Assembly: GCA_014381035.1 (NCBI GenBank)
Contig: JACMIS010000408.1
Coordinates: forward strand, 1 to 5,235
DNA from: Armatimonadota bacterium
GTDB taxonomy: Bacteria > Armatimonadota > Armatimonadia > Armatimonadales > Armatimonadaceae
DNA: 5,235 nt
Direction of reading: 5' to 3'
The notes below the pieces were generated by a model, which saw nothing but the letters and a program-made list of their open reading frames with translations, was not told the origin of the DNA and searched no databases. Within the stretch, counting starts at the first letter, position 1. The number at the start of each line of letters is the position of its first letter. Both the position numbers and the translations under genes were made by a program. Below are positions 4,946 to 5,235 of this stretch, piece by piece.

Positions 4946-5235
4946 CTAAAGGTTTGAAGAAGAACCGCGTTTCGGGTTCGATGTCTCCTGCCCGATCTTT
5001 TGCGACAGAACGATAGTCGTCCCCGAGGTGTTGGTCAGAAGGGATAGCGAGTCTATTGTGTTGAGAATAATAAAGAAGCCGCATCCTAAAGAATCTGACG
5101 TAGTGAATCCACACTCCAGCGTGGCGCGATGTAGGTGAGTGACCGCGATGCCATTTCCGTTATCGCGGATCCATACCTGGATTTCGTCGCCGTCCGGGTG
5201 AACACAAATCGTAGCCGACCCTGCAGAGGCATGAA
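4946..5235 (-). CDS. GHKL (histidine-kinase-type / RsbW-like) ATPase, C-terminal part
   Basis: Only the last 95 codons are in the window; the 5' part lies beyond the right edge, and the frame begins at the codon 5233-5231. The fragment shows the ATP-binding core of the HATPase_c fold: a leading HASAG that looks like the tail of the N box, the G1 box RDNGNGI (23-29), an HRATLECGFTT lid segment (35-45), the G2 box SLGCG (48-52), the helix FFIILNTID, and the closing strand SGTTIVLSQK with the GT box (70-79). A 16-residue polar tail follows. No kinase dimerisation domain or transmembrane part can be judged. RsbW-type proteins of this form act as anti-sigma or switch kinases with Ser substrates, but that role is inference. 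It lies 92 nt upstream of rsr, on the same strand, and may be co-transcribed with it. Confidence 0.85.
   Translation of the reverse strand, partial: HASAGSATICVHPDGDEIQVWIRDNGNGIAVTHLHRATLECGFTTSDSLGCGFFIILNTIDSLSLLTNTSGTTIVLSQKIGQETSNPKRGSSSNL

Noticed and set aside
4972..4995. TCGGG/CCCGA inverted repeat with GGTTCGATG resembling a tRNA T-arm, considered as part of a Y RNA or tRNA-like module.
   Set aside because: It lies inside the conserved ATPase reading frame, the loop is 14 nt rather than 7, and no acceptor stem or other arms are found around it.
4920..5114. 64-codon minus-strand frame at the right end.
   Set aside because: It is out of frame with the clear HATPase_c motifs that cover the same stretch.
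1..5235. CRISPR arrays, insertion sequences, tRNA or rRNA genes, phage attachment sites.
   Set aside because: Reading both strands I found no regularly spaced direct repeats, transposase motifs, terminal inverted repeats or tRNA-like cloverleaf sequences.

Overview
The window comes from a bacterial chromosome of moderately high G+C (about 55-60% in the conserved genes). It holds a DNA polymerase X, a NagD-type HAD phosphatase, a bacterial Ro60 orthologue (Rsr) and a stand-alone histidine-kinase-type ATPase. This mix, with ordinary Shine-Dalgarno sites, would fit Armatimonadota, Deinococcota or a related lineage. The sequence alone does not fix the phylum. Almost everything is on the minus strand, so the description follows transcription from right to left.

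Right block (5235-3252, minus): the C-terminal part of a GHKL/RsbW-like ATPase, cut by the window edge, is followed 92 nt later by a complete TROVE/vWA protein (Rsr, the bacterial Ro60) with a strong ribosome binding site and an intact MIDAS metal site. An 11-bp hairpin terminator lies 3 nt after the rsr stop. No Y RNA, the usual partner of Rsr, can be recognised with confidence.

Middle (about 2890-3251): a short region with a plus-strand gene for a probable small single-pass membrane protein, an inverted repeat just before it, and a 14-codon ORF with a very good ribosome binding site that runs through the shared terminator hairpin. A divergent promoter region probably lies at 2890-2945.

Left block (2889-1, minus): a tightly packed, probably co-transcribed series. 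It starts with the HAD phosphatase, followed by three short three-helix membrane proteins with nearly no spacing (8 nt, then a TGATG overlap, then 3 nt). After a 121-nt gap comes a fourth membrane protein of similar layout with its own ribosome binding site, and last the N-terminal part of DNA polymerase X, cut by the left edge. Two of the membrane proteins are clearly tandem duplicates and the other two look like distant relatives. I do not recognise this family, and it is the most unusual part of the window.

The conserved genes touch nucleic-acid maintenance (PolX in base-excision-type repair, Rsr in RNA quality control and stress) and phosphometabolite clean-up (HAD). A functional link between the two blocks is only a guess from proximity.
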